Positions 6,339 to 6,551 of a stretch of DNA of 6,551 bases are shown here, piece by piece. The notes below the pieces were generated by a model. The model worked only from the letters and a program-made list of their open reading frames with translations, was not told the origin of the DNA and did no database searches. Source of the stretch: Dysgonamonadaceae bacterium (GTDB lineage: Bacteria; Bacteroidota; Bacteroidia; Bacteroidales; Azobacteroidaceae); assembly GCA_031258895.1 (NCBI GenBank), contig JAIRMF010000125.1, positions 1-6,551 of the forward strand. The letters are read 5' to 3'. Position numbers and translations under genes: made by a program. The first letter of the stretch is position 1. Each line of letters begins with the position of its first letter.

Positions 6339-6356
6339 TCTCTTTTTCGAAAGAGA
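6339..6356 (+). promoter_or_regulatory. hairpin at the predicted 5' end of the peptide-gene mRNA
   Basis: A 7-base-pair stem (6339-6345 with 6350-6356) closes a TTCG tetraloop (6346-6349). The predicted transcription start falls at its left edge, so the mRNA may begin with this hairpin, an arrangement that can protect a message from 5'-end decay. It is followed by sequence with only a short T-run, so a terminator is less likely. The rest of the leader (6357-6405) is A/T-rich without a Shine-Dalgarno sequence. Confidence 0.4.
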
Positions 6357-6405
6357 GTTTTAAGTTAGTTCCTTAATTATTAATTTTTAAAAATTTATCA
6401 AAGTT

Positions 6406-6551
6406 ATGAACAAAAAAATTTTTGTTTTCGTCGCAATCGTAGCGATTGCGATGATCAGTTTCACTAACGTGAAGCTCAGTACGAGTACAGCGAAAGAGAC
6501 TTCTTCGCTATTGACGCTCGACAATATCGAGGCACTGGGAGGAGTAGAGTT
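6406..6551 (+). CDS. NVEALA-family small exported peptide, 5' part only
   Basis: The frame is open to the window edge; 48 codons are visible. It begins with a lysine-containing N terminus (MNKK) and a hydrophobic stretch at residues 5-19 (IFVFVAIVAIAMISF), a signal peptide or membrane anchor. A polar serine/threonine-rich spacer follows, then LLTLDNIEALGGVE at 35-48. NIEAL (40-44) right after a leucine-rich LxLxN context is the hallmark of the NVEALA family of short secreted Bacteroidales proteins, whose exact role is unknown. After it comes a Gly-Gly pair (45-46), so a double-glycine-type natural-product precursor is the main alternative, though those usually lack an N-terminal signal sequence. 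The start is set by the signal sequence and by the AT-rich leader behind a strong promoter. The C-terminal part, where such proteins often carry cysteines, lies outside the window. Confidence 0.75.
   Translation, partial: MNKKIFVFVAIVAIAMISFTNVKLSTSTAKETSSLLTLDNIEALGGVE

Overview
The window looks like chromosomal DNA of a member of the Bacteroidota, most likely order Bacteroidales. Four things point there: promoters of the Bacteroidota type (TTTG, about 20 bases, TAnnTTTG), AT-rich leaders without a clear Shine-Dalgarno sequence, a large Oar/CarboxypepD_reg-type TonB-dependent outer-membrane protein, and the start of an NVEALA-type small exported peptide gene. Genus cannot be fixed from this sequence. 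I see no rRNA, tRNA, CRISPR array, insertion sequence or phage gene.

Layout. Bases 1-190 are AT-rich with TTTAAA cores at roughly 21-base phase; a weak open frame on the minus strand runs off the left edge. A strong intrinsic terminator (191-221) ends the minus-strand gene for a 1100-residue TonB-dependent receptor (263-3565). A compact divergent promoter region (3566-3754) separates it from plus-strand menG/ubiE (3755-4498). Converging on menG with a 14-base gap is a minus-strand pair: a CPBP-family intramembrane protease (4513-5127), whose start overlaps by 4 bases the stop of menA (5124-6020). A 385-base divergent region (6021-6405) carries the menA promoter, an imperfect inverted repeat, short direct repeats and a textbook promoter. 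That promoter leads into a peptide gene (6406 to beyond the right edge).

How the genes fit together. MenA prenylates 1,4-dihydroxy-2-naphthoate to demethylmenaquinone, and MenG methylates that to menaquinone, so the last two steps of respiratory quinone synthesis sit here in converging units. The CPBP protease is the odd partner: it should be translated from the menA message, which suggests but does not prove a related membrane role. The TonB receptor has no SusD partner in the window and is transcribed alone. The peptide gene belongs to a poorly understood secreted-peptide family and is the least explained gene here.

I did not find a clear, complete novel system. The best leads are the peptide locus continuing to the right, the menA-CPBP coupling, and the recurring extended promoter motif with possible operator-like repeats.
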